Positions 45,293 through 54,252 of a stretch of 64,000 nucleotides of DNA are shown here, in pieces. The stretch spans positions 2,108,001 through 2,172,000 of the forward strand of contig OZ243107.1 in NCBI GenBank assembly GCA_965212245.1, written 5' to 3'. Position 1 is the first letter of the stretch. Each line of letters opens with the position of its first letter. Position numbers and translations under genes: made by a program. The DNA is from CAKZNE01 sp040222435. Its GTDB lineage: Bacteria > Bacteroidota > Bacteroidia > Flavobacteriales > Schleiferiaceae. Under the pieces are notes generated by a model. That model made no database searches and was not told the DNA's origin. It was given only the letters and a program-made list of their open reading frames with translations.

Positions 45293-46218
45293 GGCCTTGT
45301 ATTCACATCGTGGTAATACGTATTGATAAGCCCTGCTTTTTCCTCAAGTTCTTCTTCAGAATAACGGCTTTTGAAGGTTTCAAGGATTTCCTTGAATTTT
45401 TCAGAGCGTTCAGACTTTCCGTAACCTGCTTTCGCTACGTTGTACACCTCATCATAAGTAGCTTTCATCACCTCTTCAGCAAGGGCTTCGTCATGTGTTT
45501 CGTGGCTATACTCACGCTTGGGGCTTGAGCCGGGAATAGCTGCGGCCAGTGCTTCCTGGGCAGCCACTTGTTCTTTAATAGCTTCGTGAGCAAAGGCGAT
45601 AGCATCTACCATTTCCTTCTCAGAGATCTCCTGCATTTCTCCTTCCACCATCACCACACTGTCTTTACTGGCTCCGATCATCATGTCGATATCAGCTTGT
45701 TCCAGCATTGCCGGTGAAGGGTTGACCACAAATTGTCCCTCTACACGTGCTACGCGCACTTCTGACATGGGACCATTAAAAGGAATATCTGATACGGCAA
45801 TGGCAGCTGAAGCGGCTAAACCAGCCAAACAGTCGGCAGCTACTTCTTTATCATAAGACATCAGGCTGATCATCACCTGGGTATCGGCATGGTAATCTTT
45901 CGGGAAAAGCGGACGCAGGCAGCGATCCACAAGACGCATGACCAGAATCTCTTCATCTGAAGGACGTCCTTCTCTCTTCAAAAATCCACCGGGTACGCGC
46001 CCGGCAGCTGCAAACTTTTCGCGGTAATCTACGGTAAGAGGCAGGAAATCAACTCCTTCCATAGCATCCTTATTGGAAACTACAGTAGCGAGCAACATAG
46101 TTCCGCCCATTCTAACTACTACGGAACCGTTGGCTTGCTTAGCCAGTTTTCCGGTTTCCAGCGTAATAGTACGTCCATCAGCCAGTTTAATTTCTTGCGT
46201 AATTGCGTTTGGAATCAT
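45280..46218 (-). CDS. pnp: Polynucleotide phosphorylase, N-terminal part before a frameshift
   Basis: Encodes the first RNase PH domain (GKLAKQANGSVVVRMG, PGGFLKREGRPSDEEIL) and the helical domain. The reading runs normally to INTYYHDVN and then diverges into TRPCAT before a stop, whereas PNPase should read INTYYHDVKYKAMRN. Adding one A in GTGAATACAAG restores the full ~706-residue enzyme. PNPase degrades RNA 3' to 5' with phosphate. It sits directly downstream of rpsO, as in most bacteria. Confidence 0.9.
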   Translation of the reverse strand: MIPNAITQEIKLADGRTITLETGKLAKQANGSVVVRMGGTMLLATVVSNKDAMEGVDFLPLTVDYREKFAAAGRVPGGFLKREGRPSDEEILVMRLVDRCLRPLFPKDYHADTQVMISLMSYDKEVAADCLAGLAASAAIAVSDIPFNGPMSEVRVARVEGQFVVNPSPAMLEQADIDMMIGASKDSVVMVEGEMQEISEKEMVDAIAFAHEAIKEQVAAQEALAAAIPGSSPKREYSHETHDEALAEEVMKATYDEVYNVAKAGYGKSERSEKFKEILETFKSRYSEEELEEKAGLINTYYHDVNTRPCAT

Positions 46219-46255
46219 CTAAATTTTATCTCAATATTAGGTATATACAATACGT

Positions 46256-46286
46256 AAGGAAGGCAATTGTATCAATTGCCTTCCTT
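46256..46286 (-). promoter_or_regulatory. Long hairpin between rpsO and pnp
   Basis: AAGGAAGGCAATTG and CAATTGCCTTCCTT pair perfectly over 14 bp with a 3-nt loop. No T-run follows, so it fits an RNase III-type processing site like that of the rpsO-pnp leader in E. coli, where PNPase controls its own synthesis. That function here is inferred. Confidence 0.6.
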
Positions 46287-46302
46287 ATAAAGTGGGGTGT
46301 GC

Positions 46303-46572
46303 TTACTTCCTGATACCAAGCTCAGTAATGATGGCACGATATCTTTCGATATCTTTGTTTTTCAGGTAGTTGAGAATTCTTTTGCGCTTACCTACCATAT
46401 TTACCAGAGCACGCTCGGTACTGTAATCCTTACGGTTCTTTTTAAGGTGTTCTGTAAGGTGGTTAATTCTGGCGGTGAAAAGGGCTACCTGACCTTCCGG
46501 AGAGCCGGTGTCAGTTTCAGATTGCCCGTGTTTCTTAAAAAGTTCTCTTTTTTTCTCTGCTGTTAAATACAT
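46303..46572 (-). CDS. rpsO: 30S ribosomal protein S15
   Basis: The 89-residue protein shows the S15 pattern TDTGSPEGQVALFTARINHLTEH and HSTERALVNM-like KDYSTERALVNMVGKRKRILNYL. It binds 16S rRNA helices 20-22 and is needed early in 30S assembly. It leads the rpsO-pnp-rpoD row. A TAnnTTTGCACC promoter lies 43 bp upstream, inside the end of accD's downstream gap. Confidence 0.98.
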   Translation of the reverse strand: MYLTAEKKRELFKKHGQSETDTGSPEGQVALFTARINHLTEHLKKNRKDYSTERALVNMVGKRKRILNYLKNKDIERYRAIITELGIRK

Positions 46573-46615
46573 TCCAAAATCGTTTAGATAAATGTTATGC
46601 TCAAAAATTGAGGTG

Positions 46616-46623
46616 CAAAAGTA
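46616..46623 (-). promoter_or_regulatory. Promoter element of rpsO (TAnnTTTGCACC)
   Basis: TACTTTTG followed by CACC on the minus strand, 43 bp before the start codon. The same extended form appears before ubiE and tamL. Confidence 0.55.
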
Positions 46624-46631
46624 CGAAAAAA

Positions 46632-47507
46632 TTATTTGCTAATCCCTGTTTCTGTTTCCTTTACGGGCATAGACATATTCAGGAATTGGGATACTTTATC
46701 TTTGAGGTTCTTCCTTTTTACGATAAAATCAAGGAAGCCATGGTCCAATACAAATTCACTGGTTTGGAAACCTTCCGGCAGATCCTTACCGATGGTTTCT
46801 TTCACTACCCGCGGACCGGCAAAACCAATCAGGGCACCCGGTTCAGCAATATTAATATCTCCCAGCATAGCAAATGAGGCCGTGACTCCCCCGGTGGTAG
46901 GGTCGGTGAGCAATGAAATGTAGGGCAAGCCCTTTTTTCCCAATAAAGCCAGTTTCGCGCTGGTCTTGGCCATCTGCATAAGGGAAAAGGCAGCCTCCAT
47001 CATGCGGGCCCCTCCGGATTTGGAGATCATCAGGAATGGTTTATCATACTTAATAGAGTGATCAATGGCGCGGGCTATTTTTTCACCTACTACTGAACCC
47101 ATGGAACCTCCTATAAAGTTGAAGTTCATACAGGCGATCACGATTTCACGCCCGTTGATCTTTCCGTAACCTGAGGTGAGTGCCTCATTAAGCCCGGTAC
47201 GCTTTACCGTAGCGGCATACCGATCCGTATACTTTTTAGTGTCTTCAAATTTCAGCGGATCACCTGAGGTCATTTTAGGGTTAAGCTCCGTAAATTTTCC
47301 CTCGTCAAACAAAATGCTGAAGTATTCCCGGGCATTGATGCGATCATGATGTTCGCAATTCTGACATACCCATTGGTTTTTCTCATGATCTTCAACAGAA
47401 ACTATCACCTTGCACTTGGGGCATTTATGCCAAAGACCTTCAGGCGTCTCCTTTTTGTCTTTAGTGCTGGTGGTGATCCCTTCCTTATTTCTTTTAAACC
47501 AACCCAT
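46632..47507 (-). CDS. accD: Acetyl-CoA carboxylase carboxyltransferase subunit beta
   Basis: The 291-residue subunit has an N-terminal zinc ribbon (C29xxC32 and C48xxC51) and the carboxyltransferase fold with FNFIGGSMGSVVGEKI and MISKSGGARMMEA. It catalyses the transfer of CO2 from biotin to acetyl-CoA for fatty acid synthesis, with AccA, which is elsewhere. Full length, conserved and core. Confidence 0.98.
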   Translation of the reverse strand: MGWFKRNKEGITTSTKDKKETPEGLWHKCPKCKVIVSVEDHEKNQWVCQNCEHHDRINAREYFSILFDEGKFTELNPKMTSGDPLKFEDTKKYTDRYAATVKRTGLNEALTSGYGKINGREIVIACMNFNFIGGSMGSVVGEKIARAIDHSIKYDKPFLMISKSGGARMMEAAFSLMQMAKTSAKLALLGKKGLPYISLLTDPTTGGVTASFAMLGDINIAEPGALIGFAGPRVVKETIGKDLPEGFQTSEFVLDHGFLDFIVKRKNLKDKVSQFLNMSMPVKETETGISK

Positions 47508-47534
47508 GCTTTTGTTTTAAGATTCTTAGTAAGG

Positions 47535-47570
47535 AATTAAGGGAACCTTATTTTCGAGGCTCCCTTAATT
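47535..47570 (-). terminator. Hairpin downstream of the aldolase gene
   Basis: AATTAAGGGA and TCCCTTAATT pair over 10 bp, with CCT/AGG added inside after one mismatch. The T-run is weak, so it may be a terminator or an RNA-stabilising 3' hairpin. Confidence 0.5.
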
Positions 47571-47579
47571 TTCAAAGTC

Positions 47580-48656
47580 TTAGGCGATGGTAATACCTGA
47601 TTCCAGGTATACATCCTGTATAGAGTGGAGTAGTTCCACGCCTTCCACCATTGGTTTTTGGAAGGCTTTACGGCCACTGATAAGGCCCTGACCTCCGGCC
47701 CGCTTATTTACTACTGCGGTGCGAATGGCATCGGCAAGGTCTGAACCGGCACTGCCTGTAGAGGCTCCTCCGGAATTGATCAATCCCTGACGGCCCATAT
47801 AGCAGTTAGCTACCTGGTAGCGGCAAAGGTCAATAGGATTGTCTGAGCTTAGTTCAGAGTAAATCCTTTCGTCCAGTTTGCCATAGGATGAACTGCCGCT
47901 GTTCAATGCTTTATAACCACCGTTGTTTTCCGGAAGTTTTTGTTTGATGATATCCGCCTGAATGGTAACACCTAAGTGATTAGCCTGACCGGTTAGATCG
48001 GCTGAAACATGATAATCTTTATCCTGCTTAAAGGCGGAATTGCGCGTGTAGCACCATAAAATGGTAGCCATACCTAACTCATGCGCATATTCAAAAGCTT
48101 CGGCCACTTCCTGTATCTGGCGGTTGCTCTCTTCAGAACCGAAGTAAATGGTAGCTCCTACCGCCACGGCACCCATATTCCATGCTTCCTCTACTGACCC
48201 AAACATAATCTGGTCATGGGTATTAGGATAAGTTACCAGTTCATTGTGATTGATCTTTACCACAAAAGGAATGCGGTGTGCGTACTTCCGGGAAACGCTG
48301 GCCAGTACACCAAAAGTTGAGGCTACTGCATTGCAGCCACCTTCAATAGCGAGCTTTACAATATTTTCACCGTCAAAGTAAATAGGATTTTTGGCAAATG
48401 AGGCGCCTGCACTGTGCTCAATGCCCTGGTCTACCGGTAAAATAGAAAGGTAGCCTGTGTTGGCCAGGCGTCCTGTTCCGTATAAATCCTGGAGACTGCG
48501 AAGAACCTGTGGTGAGCGGTTGCTCATTCCAAAAGCCCTTTCTACAAAATCAGGCCCCGGAAGGTGAAGATTTTCTTTTTTAATGGTGTTACTGGTGTGG
48601 TTGAGCAGGTTGTCGGCATCAGTGCCAAGTATTTCCTCAATTTTACTAAGGTTCAT
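47580..48656 (-). CDS. fbaB: Class I fructose-bisphosphate aldolase (DhnA type)
   Basis: The 358-residue enzyme has RIPFVVKINHNELVTYPN, GAVAVGATIYFGSEESNRQ, the segment TIQADIIKQKLPENN with the likely Schiff-base lysine, and the end NKRAGGQGLISGRKAFQ. It is the class I, DhnA/FbaB family that reversibly cleaves fructose 1,6-bisphosphate in glycolysis/gluconeogenesis. It is monocistronic with its own promoter. Confidence 0.95.
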   Translation of the reverse strand: MNLSKIEEILGTDADNLLNHTSNTIKKENLHLPGPDFVERAFGMSNRSPQVLRSLQDLYGTGRLANTGYLSILPVDQGIEHSAGASFAKNPIYFDGENIVKLAIEGGCNAVASTFGVLASVSRKYAHRIPFVVKINHNELVTYPNTHDQIMFGSVEEAWNMGAVAVGATIYFGSEESNRQIQEVAEAFEYAHELGMATILWCYTRNSAFKQDKDYHVSADLTGQANHLGVTIQADIIKQKLPENNGGYKALNSGSSSYGKLDERIYSELSSDNPIDLCRYQVANCYMGRQGLINSGGASTGSAGSDLADAIRTAVVNKRAGGQGLISGRKAFQKPMVEGVELLHSIQDVYLESGITIA

Positions 48657-48696
48657 TACGCAGTGATTTGAAAATTGTTAGACTGTCTAAAGTTGG

Positions 48697-48730
48697 CAAA
48701 TTTATAATTTTTTAAAGGCGCAGCACCAAA
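48697..48730 (-). promoter_or_regulatory. Promoter of the aldolase gene
   Basis: TAAATTTG at 48697-48704 and TTTG at 48727-48730 (22 bp apart) match the -7 and -33 elements of Bacteroidota. The gene starts 40 bp further on. Confidence 0.6.
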
Positions 48731-51091
48731 TCAGAAAGGATAACCGAGGGCAATGTTATAAGTTAAGTTCAGCAGGGGCTGATCATCAATTACCCAGGGA
48801 CTGCCCCGGCCAATTAATCCCGGATCCCGAACTTTGGAAGCTATATCAAAGCGAAGCAGAAAGAAATTAAAGTCCAACCGAAGCCCAAAACCCGCGCCAA
48901 TAGCCATTTGATTTAAGAAATCCTCAAACTTAAAATCGGTTTCTTCGTCTTCCAGGCCACCGTTCAGCCAAATATTGCCGGCATCTACAAACACAGCTCC
49001 TTTTACGAAGGAAAACATGGGAAATCTAAACTCCGAACTAAACAAAAATTTAATGGTGCCCAAGGCAAAACTGGTGTCATGCACTGCGTCAGAATCATAA
49101 TCCACGGGCTCAGTAATATCTCCATTGGCATTGCGTATTACCGGTAAGTATACGGTATTGGGCTGGGTTCCCGCTCCTAAACGGTAGGCTGGCCAGGCTC
49201 TGAGGTCATTACTTCCGCCAATGTACAGGTAGCGTGAGAAAGGTGGGTTTCTCACTTCTGAACCATTGGGCCTGTTTTCTATACTGTTGGCATAAGCGCG
49301 TATGGTAGCTGCGTATACACGGTTAGCCAAAGTGTATTTAGGCTTGAAGTTCCAAAAGAAACGATAGTCTGCATCTAAGCGAACGTATTGATAATAGGGT
49401 ACCCCACCAATGGTGCGTACACCATATTCACCACTTTCTCCAAAAGGAAGGTTACGTTCCAGGGCTGATAAAGTAAATCCGGAGTTCTCTATTGAAGTCC
49501 TGAAAAAACTGTAGTTCACCTTATCAGGGTCTAGCTGCTGATTATAGGTAAAGGTATAGCGGGTAGCTGAAATTAAGGCTGAATTAAAAGCAATCTGCTG
49601 TATCTCGTTCAGGCGTGATTGGAAATCGGATGAGATACTTATCTGAGAATAGCTAAGATCCAATAGGTCTACCTGATGGGTTTTGAGTTCTGTTTCTTTC
49701 CAATTATAGTTCAGTTTAAAACCAAAGGTCTCACGGTCAAATTCAATCCTGCGTACGCGGTTCGCGTACAAAGACATTCGCGAAGTAGGTCTCATACGTT
49801 TCGGCAGCAGCCCTACCGTGTTAAAAGGTAATACGAAGCGCGGAAATTTGACCCCTATTTCACCACCTATTTCAAAGGTCCGTGATCGTCCGCTTGAGTT
49901 CAGTGAAGCCTGGTAATCAATACCGGTATTAATTCTTATCTGCAGTTCTTCACCGGCTTTAAAAAAGTTCCGGTCAACCCAACCCAGGGCTACATTGGCA
50001 CCCAGGTTACCACTGGTAGTGGTTCCTTCGGTTTCCAACGTAAAGGTTCGCTTTTCTTTAGGGGCCAGGTTCACTTCAGCATTAAGCACAGGCCCGCTGG
50101 TATCGCGGCCCGCTTCTTCAAAGTTAATCTCGGTAACCTCAAAACCTTGATAACTCACAAAGTGAGAGTAGCTTTCTTTCACCTTATACTGTTCATACAA
50201 ACGGCCCTTCTTGAAGTGGACGGCATCGGTAAGGTAACGCGGTTTATAGCGAAGTGTATCATACGTTATATCATAAGTACGGAACTCAACCGTATCAGAA
50301 GGTTTGGTTTTCTTGGTGTAGGAATAGTCCGGACGTATGAAGATATCTTTAATGTGATACTTCTCATAATCTTCATACACTATTGAGTCGCCCTGTTCCA
50401 CCGGTCTTTTGGATACCAGAAGATTCACTTTTACCGAATCACCTGCCTGAAAGGTATCAGCCGTAAAGGAAATAAAGTTGCGCGAAAATTTATAATATCC
50501 ATGGTTACGGAAAATTTGGGCCAGGCGTTCACGCTCTTTATTAAGAAGGTCATCATCATAGGGCATTCCCTCGGTCAGGTAGGTATCCTTTTTAAAGAAC
50601 TCAGCCAGTTCTTTCATTTCATCATTGGGGAACTGAGTAATAAGTTTATTCACATAAAATTGCTGTCCGGTATATACAAAGTAATCTACGTAGGCCCATC
50701 TGCGGCCATGATCATTGGTGTCTATCTTAAACTCACTGGTAGCGTTAAAATAGCCTTTGTTAAAATAATAAGCTTGCAACTGGCGGGCGCTGGCCCGGGC
50801 TTTTGAGCTGTCAAATATTACAGGCGCTTCTCCCACACGACTCCAAAAACTACTGTCCGTTCCATTTCCCCAATTGTATATGGCTAAGTCCATATTGATA
50901 CCCAGCAAATGGCCGGTAGGGCGTTGTTTCAGAATAGTTGCTGCTTCAGAGGGAGCTTTACCATTATTATTTTCATAGATGGTATTATCCCATAGTATAT
51001 AGCTGCCTTCCGGAACGTGTTTGGTGTAATTACAGGAACCAAGCCCTAAAATCAAGAGCAATAAGATTAGTATGTGGTGCTTTTTTGGCAA
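48731..51091 (-). CDS. tamL: TamL-type outer-membrane lipoprotein (BamA/TamA family)
   Basis: The 786-residue protein begins with a lipobox (LGSC, Cys20) and then CNYTKHVPEGSYILWDN. Three or more POTRA-like domains (residues ~100-370) are followed by a 16-strand-type barrel ending in YNIALGYPF. The GSNDLRAWPAYRLGAGTQ segment is the conserved (G/L)RG-like loop motif of this family. TamL replaces TamA in Bacteroidota and works with TamB in moving outer-membrane or envelope material. tamB is not in the window. Confidence 0.92.
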   Translation of the reverse strand: MPKKHHILILLLLILGLGSCNYTKHVPEGSYILWDNTIYENNNGKAPSEAATILKQRPTGHLLGINMDLAIYNWGNGTDSSFWSRVGEAPVIFDSSKARASARQLQAYYFNKGYFNATSEFKIDTNDHGRRWAYVDYFVYTGQQFYVNKLITQFPNDEMKELAEFFKKDTYLTEGMPYDDDLLNKERERLAQIFRNHGYYKFSRNFISFTADTFQAGDSVKVNLLVSKRPVEQGDSIVYEDYEKYHIKDIFIRPDYSYTKKTKPSDTVEFRTYDITYDTLRYKPRYLTDAVHFKKGRLYEQYKVKESYSHFVSYQGFEVTEINFEEAGRDTSGPVLNAEVNLAPKEKRTFTLETEGTTTSGNLGANVALGWVDRNFFKAGEELQIRINTGIDYQASLNSSGRSRTFEIGGEIGVKFPRFVLPFNTVGLLPKRMRPTSRMSLYANRVRRIEFDRETFGFKLNYNWKETELKTHQVDLLDLSYSQISISSDFQSRLNEIQQIAFNSALISATRYTFTYNQQLDPDKVNYSFFRTSIENSGFTLSALERNLPFGESGEYGVRTIGGVPYYQYVRLDADYRFFWNFKPKYTLANRVYAATIRAYANSIENRPNGSEVRNPPFSRYLYIGGSNDLRAWPAYRLGAGTQPNTVYLPVIRNANGDITEPVDYDSDAVHDTSFALGTIKFLFSSEFRFPMFSFVKGAVFVDAGNIWLNGGLEDEETDFKFEDFLNQMAIGAGFGLRLDFNFFLLRFDIASKVRDPGLIGRGSPWVIDDQPLLNLTYNIALGYPF

Positions 51092-51110
51092 GTTTGTTTC
51101 CAGATTGGTG

Positions 51111-51118
51111 CAAATGTA
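51111..51118 (-). promoter_or_regulatory. Promoter element of tamL (TAnnTTTGCACC)
   Basis: TACATTTG followed by CACC on the minus strand, 19 bp before the tamL start. The methyltransferase on the other strand starts only 6 bp beyond. Confidence 0.55.
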
Positions 51119-51123
51119 AAATT

Positions 51124-51849
51124 ATGTTGAGCAAAAGTGCAGAAAAACTACTTCGGAAGTTGCGTAGTAGAAAATACCGCTGGCAATACAAAATGTTTGT
51201 GGCGGAAGGTCCAAAAGTGGTGCCGGAACTTTTGCAGGCCGGCCTTATACCGGTTCATCTCTTTACTACGGACCCGGAGGCGATAGAAGAGTTTAAGAAG
51301 GAGGCTTCGGTAATTGATGAAAAGCAATTACAGCTTATCAGTCAGCTGGAAACAGCGCATACCGTTTTAGGGGTTTTCCGGTTTCCGGATTTTACAGAAA
51401 GGTTTTCGCAAGGTATTCTGATTGGCGACCGTATTCAGGACCCCGGAAATCTGGGTACCATGATCCGGACTTGTGACTGGTTTGGAATTCATACACTTTA
51501 TCTTACTAAAGGTAGTGCAGATATTTACAATGCCAAATGTATACAGAGCACTATGGGAAGTATTACCCGGGTACAAGTGATGTATGAAGAGGAGGAGACT
51601 ATAAGCGAGAGGCTTGCTGACCGCAAACTGTGGGTAGCCGATATGCAGGGAAAGGATCTTTTTAAAGTAAATGCAGCAGATGAACCCTGGGCTTTGGTGA
51701 TGGGCAGCGAGTCGCACGGACCTTCACCTTTTTGGAAAGAAAAAGCTGAAGCATTGACCATCCCCAGGTTTGGGGGTTCACCGGTGGAAAGCCTGAATGT
51801 AGCGCAGGCTACCGGTATTATAGTAAGCCGGCTATCCGTGAAGACTTAA
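51124..51849 (+). CDS. SpoU/TrmH-family RNA 2'-O-methyltransferase
   Basis: The start at 51124 (MLSKSAEKLLRKLRSRKYRW) gives an N-terminal substrate-binding domain followed by the SPOUT knot motifs: ILIGDRIQDPGNLGTMIRTCDWFG (shortened here), LVMGSESHGPS and ESLNVAQATGIIV. These are motifs 1, 2 and 3 of the family, which methylates ribose in rRNA or tRNA using SAM. The longer frame upstream overlaps tamL's start and is rejected. The RNA target is unknown. Convergent with the EamA gene, stops overlapping by 4 bp. Confidence 0.92.
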   Translation: MLSKSAEKLLRKLRSRKYRWQYKMFVAEGPKVVPELLQAGLIPVHLFTTDPEAIEEFKKEASVIDEKQLQLISQLETAHTVLGVFRFPDFTERFSQGILIGDRIQDPGNLGTMIRTCDWFGIHTLYLTKGSADIYNAKCIQSTMGSITRVQVMYEEEETISERLADRKLWVADMQGKDLFKVNAADEPWALVMGSESHGPSPFWKEKAEALTIPRFGGSPVESLNVAQATGIIVSRLSVKT

Positions 51850-52706
51850 GTGGAGACCTTTCTTCTGCGAAGCCATACCTTGTACAATACATTCAATACT
51901 ACTCCGCTCAAAACCAAGAGTATGCCTATCAAAGCCATAAACTGATACTCCACAGAGAAGATCAGAAAATCAAAAGTAAGTGCGAGTACAATACCCAGGT
52001 ATTTCAAGTTGACAATCTCATTGATCTCCGCAGCCTGCAAGGCTTTAGTCATATAGAGCTGGGCAATTTGCGTGAGTACACCCATTAATAGCAATAAAGG
52101 CCACTCATACCCTATAGGCGTTACCCAACTGAACAGGGATACTACCGCCATTACCGGAGTGGCAATAAGCGGAAAATAAAACACCACCACTAAAGGGTGA
52201 TCGGTGTCTTTTACCTTTCGGACACAGTTGTAGGCCAAACCGGCAAAAACCGCAGATAATAAACCCATCACCAATAAGGTAGGTGTAATGGCCGGATCAA
52301 ACCCTTTAATAAGAGCTATGCCTGCAAATGAAACTAAAAAGAACAACCATTGCAGCCATCGTACTTTTTCCTTCAGCATGAATATGCCAAAAAAAGCAGT
52401 GAAAACAGGAGATAGGTATTGAATGGTTATGGCAGACCCCAGCGGTAGTTTTTGAAGCGTATAGAAAAAGAGGGATAGGGCAGTTACCCCAAAAACACCC
52501 CGTAGAATCAGGTATTTTTTAGAGTTGCCCCATGGGCGGATGTTTTGCCGTTTGAGAAAGTAAAGACAGAGTAATAAGGAAACCACCGAGCGGAACAACA
52601 CCAGCTCTGTGGCCGGAAGACGATCCAGAAATTTTACGGTGAGATTCATAAAAGCAAACCCCAATACCGAAATAAGCATATATCCTATGGCCTTGTCTAT
52701 CTTCAA
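51846..52706 (-). CDS. EamA/DMT-family permease
   Basis: The 286-residue protein has ten predicted helices in two EamA halves (RSVVSLLLCLYFL, SAITIQYLSPVFTAFFGIFMLKE in the first). These are drug/metabolite transporters; members of this kind export amino acids or other small molecules or act in cell-wall precursor salvage. The substrate cannot be seen. Monocistronic, 48 bp before corA. Confidence 0.88.
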   Translation of the reverse strand: MKIDKAIGYMLISVLGFAFMNLTVKFLDRLPATELVLFRSVVSLLLCLYFLKRQNIRPWGNSKKYLILRGVFGVTALSLFFYTLQKLPLGSAITIQYLSPVFTAFFGIFMLKEKVRWLQWLFFLVSFAGIALIKGFDPAITPTLLVMGLLSAVFAGLAYNCVRKVKDTDHPLVVVFYFPLIATPVMAVVSLFSWVTPIGYEWPLLLLMGVLTQIAQLYMTKALQAAEINEIVNLKYLGIVLALTFDFLIFSVEYQFMALIGILLVLSGVVLNVLYKVWLRRRKVST

Positions 52707-52754
52707 TCCCAGCGTTTAAATATAAGCCGGCAAAGGTGCGAAAACTCAGGTCAA

Positions 52755-53819
52755 TCAGAACCAGCCTTTGCGTTTAAAATAGAGAAGCATGGTTCCGGCT
52801 ATCACCACGATGATACCCCAGAAAACGGGATAGGCAAATTCGTAATGCAGCTCCGGAAAGTGATCGAAATTGGTACCGTATACCCCCGCAAAAAATGAAA
52901 GCGGGATAAAGATGGCTGAAAATATAGTCAGTACCTTCATAATGTCATTCATTTTATAACTCACGTTGGAGTGATAAATGGAAATGTAATCGGTTAATAC
53001 CACGCGGTAGGCTTCCACGGATTCGATGGCGTGTACGATAAGGTCAGCCAAATCCTTATAAAAGGGTAGCACCTTTTGTTTACGGATATAAGGCGTTTCA
53101 GATCTGAGAAGGTTAAAAATAAGGTCTTTGGCTGGCTTTACTACTTTTAAAACAAAGTGCAATTCCCGCTTATACCCGTTTATTTTGGAGAGTACTTCTT
53201 CATCCGGATCTTCCAGAACCTGCAATTCCAGGTCATCAATTTTTTCGCCCAGGTTCTCAATAAGGTAGATGTAATTGTCAACAATGGAATCCAGAAGCGC
53301 ATACATCAGGTAATCTGGCCGCATTCTGCGAATGTTACCACGGCTGTTGCGCAAACGTTCGCGAATGGGGTCAAAGGTATCCCCGGGTTCTTCCTGAAAG
53401 GTAATCAGGGTAGTTTCTTTTAAAACAAAGCTTACCTGCTCCGATAAAACACGCATGGTTTTATCATCAAAGCGAAGCATCTTGAGCGTGGTAAAGGCAA
53501 ACTCATCAAATTCCTCAAACTTAGCTCTCTGACCAGTATTCATCACATCCTCCATTGCCAAAGGATGAATTTTTAAACGGTCTTCAATGGCTTGCATGAA
53601 ATTCACATTATCCAAACCGGTAATATTATACCACTGGTTTTTTTCGGGATCGGTCCTGGGCAGGTTCTCACTTTTTAGGAACTCTGATTCCGAAAGGAAT
53701 TCTTCATTATAAGACAAGTATTCTACCGTGGGATTTTCTACTTTTTTGGTCCCTATAAAAACCAAACTTCCCGGAGGTAAACCTTTATTTTCTGTTCTCT
53801 TTTTGAAAAACCTGGCCAT
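52755..53819 (-). CDS. corA: CorA-family divalent metal transporter with GTN in place of GMN
   Basis: The 354-residue protein has a large cytosolic alpha/beta N-terminal domain, two C-terminal helices and an inner loop. The universal CorA signature Y-GMN-F reads YGTNF here (GVYGTNFDHFPELHYEF). The GMN loop selects hydrated Mg2+; ZntB-type relatives use GIN. The Thr codon (ACC) differs from ATG by two bases, so it is not a single-base error. It may transport a different ion or be less selective. Confidence 0.88.
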   Translation of the reverse strand: MARFFKKRTENKGLPPGSLVFIGTKKVENPTVEYLSYNEEFLSESEFLKSENLPRTDPEKNQWYNITGLDNVNFMQAIEDRLKIHPLAMEDVMNTGQRAKFEEFDEFAFTTLKMLRFDDKTMRVLSEQVSFVLKETTLITFQEEPGDTFDPIRERLRNSRGNIRRMRPDYLMYALLDSIVDNYIYLIENLGEKIDDLELQVLEDPDEEVLSKINGYKRELHFVLKVVKPAKDLIFNLLRSETPYIRKQKVLPFYKDLADLIVHAIESVEAYRVVLTDYISIYHSNVSYKMNDIMKVLTIFSAIFIPLSFFAGVYGTNFDHFPELHYEFAYPVFWGIIVVIAGTMLLYFKRKGWF

Positions 53820-53879
53820 GAATACTTACAATTTGAATAAATGAGTAATTTTAAAAGCGATAACCAAACTTAAACCATA

Positions 53880-54239
53880 ATGATCAATAAAAGTAAAGTA
53901 AGTGCTTTCCGTATTACGAAGCCTGAGGCGCAAGTTCTAGTAGACGTCCATTCAGGCTTTGGTCAGCCCATAGATACTATAGTATCTGTAAACGGTGACA
54001 AAAAAATCCAGGAATTTGGAAATTTAGAAGCTAAACCCATTGACTCGGGAGCCGCTCTTAAGAATCAACAAATTGTTGTACACGTGATGTGCCAGGATAA
54101 GAATACCAGTACCGATAACCTTGATGTAGCCATTAAGGTGTATGAAGAAGGGGGCACATCAGTTTCCATGAATTATAAAGGAGAAGCATCTGAAGAAGGA
54201 GAGATGCTGGTTATGGATTTGACACTCTTTTGCATTTAA
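53880..54239 (+). CDS. Small hypothetical protein, possible partner of the following outer-membrane protein
   Basis: The 119-residue protein has no signal peptide and a predicted beta-rich fold (IDTIVSVNGDKKIQEFG, VVHVMCQDKN, MVMDLTLFC). The C-terminus is hydrophobic. It lies 13 bp before the secreted barrel gene and the two share a strand. I do not recognise it. Confidence 0.55.
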   Translation: MINKSKVSAFRITKPEAQVLVDVHSGFGQPIDTIVSVNGDKKIQEFGNLEAKPIDSGAALKNQQIVVHVMCQDKNTSTDNLDVAIKVYEEGGTSVSMNYKGEASEEGEMLVMDLTLFCI

Positions 54240-54252
54240 AACTCTCTGGATC

